A DNA stretch of 64,000 nucleotides. It comes from Poindextera sp041691315. GTDB taxonomy: Bacteria > Pseudomonadota > Alphaproteobacteria > Caulobacterales > Caulobacteraceae. The position numbers and the translations under genes were made by a program. The stretch is taken from the NCBI GenBank assembly GCA_041691315.1, contig JBEPUW010000012.1, positions 1 to 64,000 of the forward strand. The letters are read 5' to 3'. Under the pieces are notes generated by a model. The model was not told the DNA's origin and did not search any database. It was given only the letters and a program-made list of their open reading frames with translations. Of this stretch, positions 48,299-56,732 are shown piece by piece (position 1 is the stretch's first letter; each line of letters begins with the position of its first letter).

Positions 48299-49651
48299 GT
48301 GACCGAGGACGCCGAAGGCCAGGTGCAGAGCCTTGCGCAACCCGAGCACACCCCGCTGCCGCGCCGCTTCGTGGCGGCGGCCACCATCGGCAACGCGCTG
48401 GAATTCTACGACTTCATCACCTACGCCTTCTTCGCCATCCAGATCGGCCACGCCTTTTTCCCGGGCAAGAGCGCCTATGGCAGCCTGATGCTGTCGCTGG
48501 CCACCTTTGGGGCCGGCTTCGTCACCCGTCCGATCGGCGGCCTGGTCATCGGCGCCTATGCCGACCGGGTCGGCCGGCGGCCGGCGATGATGCTCAGCTT
48601 CACCCTGATGGGCGCGGCCATCGTCTCGCTGGCGCTGATCCCGCCTTACGCCAGCATCGGCATCGCCGCGCCGATCCTGGCGATCACCGCGCGCATGGTG
48701 CAGGGCTTTTCGCTTGGCGGCGAGGTCGGACCGACCACCGCCTATCTGCTCGAGGCGGCGCCGCTGAACGGCCGCGGCCTGGCCGTCTCCTGGCAGGGCG
48801 CCAGCCAGGGAATCGCCGCCACCCTCGGCGGCCTGGGCGGGGTGGGGCTGTCGGCGGTGATGGCCCCGGCGGCGCTCGACGCCTACGGCTGGCGCATCGC
48901 CTTTTTGCTCGGCGCGGTGACTATCCCGTTCGGCCTCTGGGTCCGCCGCGGCCTGCCCGAGACCCTGCATCTGCCCGACGCCGCCGCACCCGTGGTCGCC
49001 GCCGCCAGCAGCGGCCTGGGCGTGATCCGCGACAATTTCCGTATCATCGTGCTGGCGCTCCTGGTGCTCGCCGCCGGCACCATCAGCACCTATGTCTTCA
49101 ACTACATCACGACCTTCGCCCAGCACACGCTGCACATGGCGCCGGGCGTGTCGTTCCTGAGCGGCGCGCTGGGCAATATCGCCGGGGTCGGCGGCATATT
49201 GCTCGGCGGCTGGCTCTCCGACCGCCACGGCCGCCGGCCGCTGATGATCTGGCCGAACCTGGCCTATCTGGTGCTGATCCTGCCGGCCTTCTTCTGGATC
49301 GTGCAGACGAGAAGCGCGCTGGCCATCGTCGTCGGCACCACCTCGCTGGGGTTCCTAAGCTCGATGAGCACCGGCGCCTTCTATGCCGCGGTGACCGAGA
49401 CCCTGCCGAAGGCGATCCGCGGCCGCGCCTTCGCCACCATCTATGCCAGCTCCATCGCCCTCTTCGGCGGCACCACCCAGCTGGTCATCACCTGGCTGAT
49501 CCAGGTCACCGGCAATGCGATGGCGCCGGCCTTCTACCTGATGGCCGCCACCGTGGTCGGCCAGGCGTCGCTGTGGCTGATCCTGGAGAGCGCGCCGGTG
49601 AAGATACTGCCGACGCGTGCGGCTCTCGACCCCGTTGCGCCGCGCGCGTAG
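48299..49651 (+). CDS. MFS transporter, metabolite:H+ symporter family
   Basis: A 450-aa 12-helix permease. Landmarks of the MHS branch are TIGNALEFYDFITYAFFAIQ, TRPIGGLVIGAYADRVGRRP (motif A with the DRVGRRP loop), QGFSLGGEVGPTTAYLLEAA, and GWLSDRHGRRPLMI as the second-half motif A. Members import citrate, shikimate, alpha-ketoglutarate or betaines with protons; the substrate here is open. It begins GTG 48299 with GGGG close upstream. It is followed 60 bp later by an SDR gene on the same strand. Confidence 0.85.
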   Translation: MTEDAEGQVQSLAQPEHTPLPRRFVAAATIGNALEFYDFITYAFFAIQIGHAFFPGKSAYGSLMLSLATFGAGFVTRPIGGLVIGAYADRVGRRPAMMLSFTLMGAAIVSLALIPPYASIGIAAPILAITARMVQGFSLGGEVGPTTAYLLEAAPLNGRGLAVSWQGASQGIAATLGGLGGVGLSAVMAPAALDAYGWRIAFLLGAVTIPFGLWVRRGLPETLHLPDAAAPVVAAASSGLGVIRDNFRIIVLALLVLAAGTISTYVFNYITTFAQHTLHMAPGVSFLSGALGNIAGVGGILLGGWLSDRHGRRPLMIWPNLAYLVLILPAFFWIVQTRSALAIVVGTTSLGFLSSMSTGAFYAAVTETLPKAIRGRAFATIYASSIALFGGTTQLVITWLIQVTGNAMAPAFYLMAATVVGQASLWLILESAPVKILPTRAALDPVAPRA

Positions 49652-49711
49652 AGCAACGGCGAGCGCCGGAGCCCGAAAACCGGCCTGCGAGATTTCAGGG
49701 AGACGAAGGCA

Positions 49712-50476
49712 ATGCTGGTCAAGGATCGGATCGTCGTGGTGACGGGCGCGGCAAGCGGCATCGGCCGCGCTCTGGCGCGCCGGTTCGCGGCTGAGGGCGC
49801 AAAGCTGGTGGTCTGTTCCGACCGCAACGGCGACGGGGTCCGCGCGGTGGCCGAGGAGGTCGGCGGCATCGCCTTTACGACCGACGTCTCCAAGGAAGCC
49901 GACATCAAGCTGATGATCGACACGGTCGAGGCCGAGCAGGGTCCGATCGACCTCTTCTGCTCCAATGCCGGCATCGGCATCGGCGGCGGCGCCGAGGCGC
50001 CCGACGAGGCCTGGCAGCGCATCTGGGACATCAACGTCATGGCCCATGTCTGGGCGGCCAGGCACATGGTGCCGCTGATGGCCGCGCGCGGCGAGGGCTA
50101 CCTGCTGAACACCGCCTCGGCCGCCGGCCTGTTGTCGCAGATCGGCTCGGCCCCCTATGCGGTGACCAAGCACGCGGCGGTGGGCCTGGCCGAGTGGCTG
50201 GCCATCACCCACGGCGACAAGGGCATCCGGGTCTCGGTGCTGGCCCCGCAGGCGGTGCGCACGGCGATGACCGCCGGCAATCCCGACGGCGTCGCCAGCG
50301 TCGACGGCATGATCGAGCCGGAAGCGGTCGCCGAGGCCTGCGTGCGCGCCATTGAAGCCGAGGACTTCCTCGTCCTGCCCCACCCCGAGGTGCTGGAATA
50401 CATGCGCCGCAAGGCCACCGACTATAACCGCTGGATCGGCGGCATGCGGAAGCTGCAACGGCGGTACACGGGCTAA
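49712..50476 (+). CDS. SDR-family oxidoreductase
   Basis: A 254-aa classical short-chain dehydrogenase. The cofactor loop is VVTGAASGIGRALARRFAAE (TGxxxGIG), then CSNAGIGIGGG (NAG), the catalytic Ser in NTASAAGLL and the YAVTKHA Tyr-x3-Lys. The Asp/Ser-Asp after the second strand (VCSDRNGDG) suggests NAD(H). Its substrate cannot be told from sequence. It may be co-transcribed with the MFS gene (60-bp gap). Confidence 0.85.
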   Translation: MLVKDRIVVVTGAASGIGRALARRFAAEGAKLVVCSDRNGDGVRAVAEEVGGIAFTTDVSKEADIKLMIDTVEAEQGPIDLFCSNAGIGIGGGAEAPDEAWQRIWDINVMAHVWAARHMVPLMAARGEGYLLNTASAAGLLSQIGSAPYAVTKHAAVGLAEWLAITHGDKGIRVSVLAPQAVRTAMTAGNPDGVASVDGMIEPEAVAEACVRAIEAEDFLVLPHPEVLEYMRRKATDYNRWIGGMRKLQRRYTG

Positions 50477-50483
50477 ATTTTTA

Positions 50484-50578
50484 CGTCATGGCCCGGTTTA
50501 TCCGGGCCACCCATGAACACGATCCTCTCCGGAAAGCGCGGTGTTCATGGGTCGCCCGAACAAGTCGGGCGATGACGG
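50484..50578. repeat. Composite palindromic repeat, copy 8
   Basis: The left arm is CGTCATGGCCCGGTTTATCC-GGGCCACCCATGAACAC and the right arm GTTCATGGGTCGCCCGAACA...GGGCGATGACGG, with only ~25 bp between. Copy 9 (50989-51083) has the same arms and nearly the same interior (GAT/CCCTCTCCGGAAAGCGC). Confidence 0.85.
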
Positions 50579-50658
50579 GAAGAGATAGGACGCCAGCGGG
50601 AGATTTCTGCGTCAGCCGCGGGGGTAACAATCGCGCCCGCGAAACGTTACCTCCCGCG

Positions 50659-50967
50659 ATGGCCGATCCTCACATCGAAGCCGCGCCCTGGTCCGAGGTC
50701 GTGTTGGTCTGCGCCAAATGCGCCGCCAAGCTCGGCCGCGGGCGCAAGGGCAAGACCGAACTGCGCGGCGAAATCCGCCACGCGCTCAAGGTGCGCGGCC
50801 TCGGCAAGCGCGTGCGCGTCGTCGAAACCGGTTGCCTGGACCTCTGCCCCAAGGACGGCCAGACCATCGCCACCGGTCGCGACCTCGGCAAGGGACGCCT
50901 AGCCGTCTTCGGCGCCCGGGCCAGCGGCGACGAGGTCGTGCATCGCCTGTTCGCCGGCGACGACTAG
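50659..50967 (+). CDS. (2Fe-2S) thioredoxin-like ferredoxin
   Basis: A 102-aa protein with four cysteines in the thioredoxin-like ferredoxin pattern: Cys18 and Cys21 (LVCAKCAAKLG), Cys59 and Cys63 (ETGCLDLCPKDG). Related domains occur in NuoE and in stand-alone ferredoxins (shethna type) that bind one [2Fe-2S] cluster; here the first pair spacing (CxxC) is shorter than usual (Cx8-12C), so cluster binding needs confirmation. The gene stands between two near-identical composite repeats. ATG 50659 is used. Confidence 0.7.
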   Translation: MADPHIEAAPWSEVVLVCAKCAAKLGRGRKGKTELRGEIRHALKVRGLGKRVRVVETGCLDLCPKDGQTIATGRDLGKGRLAVFGARASGDEVVHRLFAGDD

Positions 50968-50988
50968 CGCCTGCCCGCAATTTAATCC

Positions 50989-51083
50989 CGTCATGGCCCG
51001 GTTTATCCGGGCCACCCATGAACACGACCCTCTCCGGAAAGCGCTGTGTTCATGGGTCGCCCGGACAAGCCGGGCGATGACGG
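50989..51083. repeat. Composite palindromic repeat, copy 9
   Basis: Nearly identical to copy 8 and in the same orientation: left arm CGTCATGGCCCGGTTTATCC, interior ACCCTCTCCGGAAAGCGCTG, right arm GTTCATGGGTCGCCCGGACA...GGGCGATGACGG. Only a few bases differ, and the two lie 505 bp apart with the ferredoxin-like gene between. Confidence 0.85.
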
Positions 51084-51143
51084 TTCTATTTGTTCGTCAC
51101 CGGGCCGCCGTGCGAAGACTTCGCGCAATCGAGGGAGAAAACC

Positions 51144-52364
51144 ATGGCGCGTGATCTGGGGCCGGCGACGCCGGAGGATGTCGGGCTGTCGTCGGAGGGC
51201 CTGGCCAAGGTCGATGCGGCGGTGCAGCGGCTAATCGACCGCGGCGTGCTGGCCGGAGCGGTCACCCTGGTCGCGCGGCACGGGCGCGTCGTGCACACCC
51301 ACGCCATGGGCAAGAAGGACCTGGCCAGCGGCGAGCCGCTGGCGGTCGACACGATGTTCCGCATCTTCTCGATGACCAAGCCGGTGACCGGCGCGGCGAT
51401 GATGATCCTGCACGACCGGCGTCTCTGGTCCCCGGACGACCCGATCGCCAAGCACCTGCCGGAGTTCGAGGGCGTCCGAGTGTTCGACGGCTCGGGCGAA
51501 GACGGCAAGCCCCGCACGGTTGCGGCGGACCACGCGCCGACCTTGCGCGAACTCATGACCCACACGGCCGGGCTGAGCTACGGTTTCGACCCGCACAATC
51601 CGCTGGATATGCTCTATCGCGACGCCGACGTCTGGAAGTCAGGCTCGCTGGCCGAGATGGCCGCGCGCGTCGGCAAGCTGCCGCTGGCCTATCAGCCCGG
51701 CGGCAAGTGGCTCTACAGCCTGTCGATGGACATCCAGGGCGCGATCGTCGAGCGCCTGAGCGGCCAGTCGCTGCCGCAGTTCATGCAGGAGCATATCTTC
51801 GGGCCCCTAGGCATGGTCGACACCGCCTTCCACACCCCGGCGCAGAAGCAGCCGCGTCTCGCCACCCTCTACCGCGCCAGCAAGAGCCGCGGCCTGGTGC
51901 AGACCGACAATCCGCTGATGCCCGACCGCGATACGCCACCGCCGCTGGCGTCGGGTGGCGGCGGCCTGGTCTCGACCATCGCCGACTATGCCCGTTTCGC
52001 CCAGATGCTGCTGAATGGCGGCGAGTTGGCCGGGGCGCGCGTGCTCAGCCCCGAGGCGGTCAAGCTGATGACCGCCAACCACCTGCCGGACTGGATGTTC
52101 ACGGCCGGCTTCGGCGTCGGTCACCAGACCATCCGACCCGGCTTCGGCTACGGTTTCGACGGCGCGGTGTTCACCGATCCGAAGGCCGCCGGCATTCCGG
52201 TGGGCGAGGGGACCTATCAGTGGGACGGCGCCGCCGGCACCTGGTTCTGGGTCGATCCGACGAACGACCTGCTGTTCGTTGGCATGATCCAGCTGCTCTC
52301 CGAAACCGCCCCGCCGCTGCAGGCCATGACCCAGAAACGCATCGCCGAAGCGATCCTGAACTAG
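51144..52364 (+). CDS. Serine beta-lactamase-family hydrolase (class C-like/esterase)
   Basis: A 406-aa protein with the class C beta-lactamase/DD-peptidase fold: the SxxK motif Ser76-Met-Thr-Lys79 (FSMTKP), a Tyr-Ser-Leu motif (WLYSLSMD, equivalent to YxN), and a late HxG-type region. LMTHTAGLSYGFD and YQPGGKWLYS are characteristic of the EstB/6-aminohexanoate-dimer-hydrolase-like group. No signal peptide is present, so it is probably a cytosolic esterase rather than a lactamase. ATG 51144 with GGGAG is used. Confidence 0.85.
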   Translation: MARDLGPATPEDVGLSSEGLAKVDAAVQRLIDRGVLAGAVTLVARHGRVVHTHAMGKKDLASGEPLAVDTMFRIFSMTKPVTGAAMMILHDRRLWSPDDPIAKHLPEFEGVRVFDGSGEDGKPRTVAADHAPTLRELMTHTAGLSYGFDPHNPLDMLYRDADVWKSGSLAEMAARVGKLPLAYQPGGKWLYSLSMDIQGAIVERLSGQSLPQFMQEHIFGPLGMVDTAFHTPAQKQPRLATLYRASKSRGLVQTDNPLMPDRDTPPPLASGGGGLVSTIADYARFAQMLLNGGELAGARVLSPEAVKLMTANHLPDWMFTAGFGVGHQTIRPGFGYGFDGAVFTDPKAAGIPVGEGTYQWDGAAGTWFWVDPTNDLLFVGMIQLLSETAPPLQAMTQKRIAEAILN

Positions 52365-52366
52365 GC

Positions 52367-53374
52367 TTACGGCGCCACCAGCCGCGACAGCCAGTAGAAG
52401 GCCGCCGCGACCAGGCCTGCCGCCGGCATGGTGACGACCCAGGCCCAGACGATGTTGCGGGCCACGCCCCAGCGCACCGCCGAGGTTCGCCGCGCCGCGC
52501 CGACGCCGACGATGGCGCCGGTGATGGTGTGGGTGGTCGAGACGGGGATGCCGATATAGGTGGCCGCAAAGAGGGTGATCGCGCCGCCGGTCTCGGCGCA
52601 GAAGCCCTGCATCGGCGACAGCCGGGTGATCTTCGAGCCCATGGTGTGGACGATGCGCCAGCCGCCCATCAGGGTGCCCAGCGCCATGGCCGCCTGGCAG
52701 GCCAGGACGATGCCCATCGGCACATGGAAGGCCCCGCTCAGCCGGCCATGGGCGTAGAGCAGAACGGCGATGACACCCATGGTCTTCTGGGCGTCGTTGC
52801 CGCCGTGGCCGAGCGAATAGAGCGAGGCCGAGACGAACTGGGCGCGGCGGAAGGTCTTGTCGACCCGGCCCGGCGTCTGGCGCACGAACAGCCACGAGAC
52901 GATCAGAACCAGCAAGAGCGCCAGGAAGAAGCCCAGCGCCGGTGAGACCACGATGGCGGCGGTGGTCTTGATCACCCCCGACCAGACCAGCGCGTGCAGG
53001 CCGGCCTTTGACAGTCCAGCCCCGATCAGGCCGCCGACCAGGGCGTGCGATGACGACGAGGGCAGGCCGCCCATCCAGGTGACGACGTTCCAGGTGATGG
53101 CGCCGATCAGCGCGCCGAAGATCACGTGGTCGTCGATCACATGCGCCGAGACGATGCCGGCGCCGACGGTATTGGCCACGTGCAGGCCGAACACCAAAAA
53201 GGCGATGAAGTTGAAAAACGCCGCCCAGGCCACCGCGTAGCGCGGGGCCAGCACCCGGGTCGAGACGATGGTGGCGATCGAATTGGCCGCGTCGTGCAGG
53301 CCGTTGAGGAAGTCGAACGCCAGCGCGATGCCGATCAGGCCGATCAGCATGGTGTCGCCGCCGAACAGGCTCAT
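52367..53374 (-). CDS. Low-affinity inorganic phosphate transporter (Pit/PHO4 family)
   Basis: A 335-aa membrane protein with the two PHO4 signature copies, GIALAFDFLNGLHDAANSIA and YSLGHGGNDAQKTMGVIAVL, each with the conserved Asn-Asp/His-Asp pairs. It moves metal-phosphate complexes with protons across the inner membrane. The family has about 10 helices; length is short but normal for the bacterial branch. The upstream DUF47 gene is 13 bp away, the standard pairing. Confidence 0.9.
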   Translation of the reverse strand: MSLFGGDTMLIGLIGIALAFDFLNGLHDAANSIATIVSTRVLAPRYAVAWAAFFNFIAFLVFGLHVANTVGAGIVSAHVIDDHVIFGALIGAITWNVVTWMGGLPSSSSHALVGGLIGAGLSKAGLHALVWSGVIKTTAAIVVSPALGFFLALLLVLIVSWLFVRQTPGRVDKTFRRAQFVSASLYSLGHGGNDAQKTMGVIAVLLYAHGRLSGAFHVPMGIVLACQAAMALGTLMGGWRIVHTMGSKITRLSPMQGFCAETGGAITLFAATYIGIPVSTTHTITGAIVGVGAARRTSAVRWGVARNIVWAWVVTMPAAGLVAAAFYWLSRLVAP

Positions 53375-53387
53375 GCGCCCCGGGCCA

Positions 53388-54032
53388 TCAGAGATGCTCG
53401 ATCAGGACGCCGCTGATCCCGTTGGCGACGTCCTCGAAGCGGTCGACCACCTTTTCCAGGTGATCGTAGATCTCGGCGCCGACGATGTATCCCATGGGGT
53501 CGCTGGCGCGGTGGGCCAGGAAGAGCGCCTTCAGGCCGGCGTCGTTGATCTCGTCGGCCTCTTCCTCGATCCTGGTGATCTGCACCGCGATCTCATTGAT
53601 GCGGTTGGCGTTCTCGCTCATGCCGGAGAGCAGGGCGACCGCCTCGACGGTCAATTTCGCCGCCTCGACGATCAGGTCGCCCATCTGCACCATCGGCGGC
53701 TCGAAGCGCTCCACCTCGAACAGGGTGATGGCCTTGGCGGTCTTCTGCATCTGGTCGATGGCGTCGTCGAGCAGGCCGGACAGCTCCTTGATGTCGCCGC
53801 GGTCGAACGGGGTGATGAAGGTGCGGCGCACGGCCAGCGACACCTCGCGGGCGAAGGCGTCGGCTTCGTTCTCGTGCAGCATGATGCGCTGGCAGGCGTC
53901 AGCGACGCCCGCGCCGCCGTTCAACAGCTCACGCAGGGCCTGGGCGCCCAGCAGCACCACGTCGGCGTGGCGGTTGAACAGGCCGAAGAAGCGGTCTTCC
54001 TTCGGCAGCAGCGCGTGGAACCATTTTAGCAC
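53388..54032 (-). CDS. DUF47 family phosphate-transport accessory (PhoU-like)
   Basis: A 214-aa helical protein (LKWFHALLPKEDRFFGLFNR, FITPFDRGDIKELSGLLDDA, IDQMQKTAKAITLFEVERFE, ENANRINEIAVQITRIEEEA, HRASDPMGYIVGAEIYDHLE). DUF47 proteins have the PhoU fold with metal-binding Glu/Asp-rich helices and restrain or gate Pit transporters. The pit gene directly follows, and both are read leftward from one promoter in the 235-bp region to the right. Confidence 0.9.
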   Translation of the reverse strand: MLKWFHALLPKEDRFFGLFNRHADVVLLGAQALRELLNGGAGVADACQRIMLHENEADAFAREVSLAVRRTFITPFDRGDIKELSGLLDDAIDQMQKTAKAITLFEVERFEPPMVQMGDLIVEAAKLTVEAVALLSGMSENANRINEIAVQITRIEEEADEINDAGLKALFLAHRASDPMGYIVGAEIYDHLEKVVDRFEDVANGISGVLIEHL

Positions 54033-54267
54033 TTTGCAAGTCCTCGCGGATCGTGAGCCGGCGATATCGACGTCCGGAATGCTCCGTTACAGGATAATCC
54101 GACCTTGAGGCCAGTCGCCGTCGATTCGCAATCGGCGTCCGATCAGCCGCCCCTGGTGGTCCCGCTCACTCATCTCAACCGGCTTGACGGGCGACGAACC
54201 TAGCCGCTGATCGGGCGGGGCTCCAGCGTTGCCGGGAACGGGCGTCGCGGTGCGGGATTATGTCAGC

Positions 54268-55608
54268 ATGAGACATTCAAAGACGTTCCGCGCCGTGGTG
54301 CTCCTTTGCGCCGGCGTCGCCGCGCTTTCACTGACGGCCTGCAATCAAAACGGGACCGGACAGAACGGCGCCTATGTCGCCGCGTCCTCCGCCGCGCCGG
54401 CGCCGCTGAGCAGCCAGCCGCTGCCGCCCAGCAACACCTATCAGCGGATCGCCGACACGCCGCCGCCGCCGCTGCCGGTCTACGACCAGCCGCCGATTCC
54501 GGGTCCGGGCTATCTCTGGACCCCCGGCTATTGGGACTGGAGCGACGACGCCGACGACTATTACTGGGTGCCCGGCGCCTGGGTCCAACCGCCCGAGCGG
54601 GGCTATCTGTGGACCCCGGGCTACTGGCGCTTCTATGACGGCCGCTATCTCTACAGCGACGGCTACTGGGGCCCGGAGGTCGGGTTCTACGGCGGCGTCG
54701 ACTATGGCTACGGCTACGGCGGCGCCGGTTATGAGGGCGGCCGCTGGCAGGGCGACCAGTTCTATTACAACAGCCAGGCGAACAACTTCGGTGGCCGTCA
54801 CATCGCCACGGTGTTCAGCCAGGGCGTCACCAACAACGGCAGCCGGGTGGCCTTCAACGGCGGCCCGGGCGGGCTGCGCGTCGCCCCGGCGCAAGACCAG
54901 GTCGTCGCCGCCCAGGGGCGCCACATCGCCCCGACGCACGACCAGATCGCCGCGGTGCGGGCCGCCCGCGCCGAACCGCGGCTGCGCGCGGCGGTCAACG
55001 GCGGCGCCCCGCCGATCGCCGCCACCTCGCGCCCCGGCCAGTTCCACAACCCCGCCGACATCACCGCCAGCCGCTCCGCCGCCGGCTATACCCCGCCTGT
55101 GCGACAAGGCCCGGCGGGCGTAGGCCCGCTTGCGGGCGGCCCGGCCGGTCCGCCGTCGCATCATCGCGGAGCCCAGCCGCTGTCGCCGGTCGCCGGCGCA
55201 CCCGCCGGTGCGATCGGGCGGCCAGCCCGGGTCCAGCATCAGCTCGCGCCGGTGGCCGGGCCGGCCGCGATCGCCCATGCGCCAACGCCCGGCGGCCCGA
55301 CTCACGAAGCCCGCGTCCATATGGCCGGACCCAGCCACGCCGGGCCGCCGGTCCATGCCGCCGGTCCGATCGCCGGCGCCGCGGTCCCGCACGTCGCGCC
55401 GGCTGGAGAGCCTCGCGTCCACGCGGGCGGCCCCAGCCGCGCCGGGCCGCCGATCCACGCGGCGGGGCCCTCCGGCGGCGGACCGGCGGTGCACGCCGCC
55501 GCGCCGATCCACGCCGCACCCGTGGTGGTCGCACGCCCCGCCGCGGCGCCGGCCGCGGCCCGGCCGGCCGCGCCCCCACACCCCGGCGGCCCAGACAAAA
55601 AACACTGA
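54268..55608 (+). CDS. YXXWXPGYW-repeat lipoprotein with His/Pro/Ala-rich tail
   Basis: A 446-aa lipoprotein (lipobox LTAC near residue 24). Residues ~75-150 hold three aromatic repeats (GYLWTPGYWDW, DYYWVPGAWVQP, GYLWTPGYWRF), the YXWGXW-type sequence of surface or matrix proteins, followed by a Gly/Tyr stretch (GGVDYGYGYGGAGYEGG). The last 140 residues are a low-complexity repeat of HAAGP/AGPSHAGPP units. It should be anchored in the outer membrane. The His-rich tail might bind metal. ATG 54268 is chosen by the signal. Confidence 0.75.
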   Translation: MRHSKTFRAVVLLCAGVAALSLTACNQNGTGQNGAYVAASSAAPAPLSSQPLPPSNTYQRIADTPPPPLPVYDQPPIPGPGYLWTPGYWDWSDDADDYYWVPGAWVQPPERGYLWTPGYWRFYDGRYLYSDGYWGPEVGFYGGVDYGYGYGGAGYEGGRWQGDQFYYNSQANNFGGRHIATVFSQGVTNNGSRVAFNGGPGGLRVAPAQDQVVAAQGRHIAPTHDQIAAVRAARAEPRLRAAVNGGAPPIAATSRPGQFHNPADITASRSAAGYTPPVRQGPAGVGPLAGGPAGPPSHHRGAQPLSPVAGAPAGAIGRPARVQHQLAPVAGPAAIAHAPTPGGPTHEARVHMAGPSHAGPPVHAAGPIAGAAVPHVAPAGEPRVHAGGPSRAGPPIHAAGPSGGGPAVHAAAPIHAAPVVVARPAAAPAAARPAAPPHPGGPDKKH

Positions 55609-55627
55609 GTGTAAGCCCTATTTTTCC

Positions 55628-55775
55628 CGTCATGGCCCGGTTTATCCGGGCCACCCATGAACACCGGTTGATGTGATTTCGTTCAGCGCTGCGGCCGCAC
55701 AGGATCACCGTCTAGGGTCAGTGTTCATGGATCCCCCGCATTCCGCGGCTTCGCCGCTCCAGCGGGGGATGACGG
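55628..55775. repeat. Composite palindromic repeat, copy 10 (hybrid arms)
   Basis: The left arm is the common CGTCATGGCCCGGTTTATCC-GGGCCACCCATGAACACC. The right arm is the second type, GTTCATGGATCCCCCGCATT-CCGCGGCTTCGCCGCTCCAGCGGGGGATGACGG. It is the mirror arrangement of copy 7. It separates the convergent lipoprotein and cyclase genes. Confidence 0.85.
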
Positions 55776-55787
55776 AGGGATATGCGC

Positions 55788-56573
55788 CTAATCGATCATC
55801 CCGACCGCGCGGATCCAGCCGGCGCTGGCGGCCTTGATCTTCACCGGGAAGCAGGAGATGCGGAAGCCGGTCGAGGGCAAGGCCTCGAGATTGTGCAGCT
55901 TCTCCATCTGGAAATAGCCGATCTCGCGGCCGGCCTTGTGGCCTTCCCAGATGATCGAGGGGTCGCGGGTCTCCTGCCAGACCTTGTTGGTGTGCACGAA
56001 GGGCGCGTCCCAGGACCAGGCGTCGGTGCCGACGATCTTCACACCCTGGCTGGTCAGCCGCAGCGTCGCCTCGCGCCCCATACCGCAGCCGCTGGCCACG
56101 TAGCGGTCGCCGCCGTAGGCCGCGCCGGCGGCGGTGTTGACCACCACGATGTCGTAGGGCGCCAGCGTATGGCCGATGCGCGCCAGCTCGGCGTCGACGT
56201 CCGCCGCGGTGGCGACATAGCCGTCCGCGAAGTGGCGGAAATCCAGCTTCACGCCCGGCCGCTGGCACCAGTCCAGCGGCAGTTCGTCGATGGTCATCGA
56301 CGGCCGCTTGCCGCCGGCCAGCGCCTCGTCCTGGGTAGAGTGGAAGTGCCAGGGCGCGTCCATATGGGTGCCGTTGTGGGTCGAGAGCCGGATGGTCTCC
56401 ACGGCCCAGCCCTCCCGGTCGGGCAGTTGCGAAATCTCCAGGCCCGGAAAGGCTGCGATCAGCTGGTTGGCGCCGGCGGCGTGGTCGACATAGGTGACGC
56501 TGGGCGAGAAGCCCGGCGGATCGGCCACCACGTCGTTTTCGATGGCGATGGACAGGTCGATATAGGTGGTCAT
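55788..56573 (-). CDS. Cyclase-family protein (kynurenine formamidase-like)
   Basis: A 261-aa metal-dependent hydrolase. The signature HxGTHxDxPxH is present (STHNGTHMDAPWHFHS) and supplies zinc ligands. Further family motifs are DIVVVNTAAGAAYGGDRYVA and GTDAWSWDAPFVHTNKVWQE. Bacterial relatives hydrolyse N-formylkynurenine or cyclic amides (isatin hydrolase). The size is larger than KynB (~210 aa), and no kyn genes are adjacent. ATG 56573 is selected; the longer frame is a noncoding extension. Confidence 0.85.
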   Translation of the reverse strand: MTTYIDLSIAIENDVVADPPGFSPSVTYVDHAAGANQLIAAFPGLEISQLPDREGWAVETIRLSTHNGTHMDAPWHFHSTQDEALAGGKRPSMTIDELPLDWCQRPGVKLDFRHFADGYVATAADVDAELARIGHTLAPYDIVVVNTAAGAAYGGDRYVASGCGMGREATLRLTSQGVKIVGTDAWSWDAPFVHTNKVWQETRDPSIIWEGHKAGREIGYFQMEKLHNLEALPSTGFRISCFPVKIKAASAGWIRAVGMID

Positions 56574-56732
56574 CGCGCGCGCTCCCTGACGTCGCCCGCC
56601 AGCAGAGTTCCGGCCTTTCGATTTCCAGGTCAACCCGTTAGCCCAGGCGTCGCGTCGGAACAGAAAGCGCGACGCGACGCTTGACTGGCAGGCGCGCCGC
56701 GAGGCCTGAGACCATCAGGCGATGGGGATCCA

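Noticed and set aside
51144..52364. Antibiotic-resistance beta-lactamase
   Set aside because: It has no signal peptide and shows motifs of the esterase-type branch, so a resistance role is not supported.
54328..55605. 425-codon open frame antisense to the aromatic-repeat lipoprotein
   Set aside because: Arg/Gly-rich shadow; the sense frame has a signal peptide and clear repeats.
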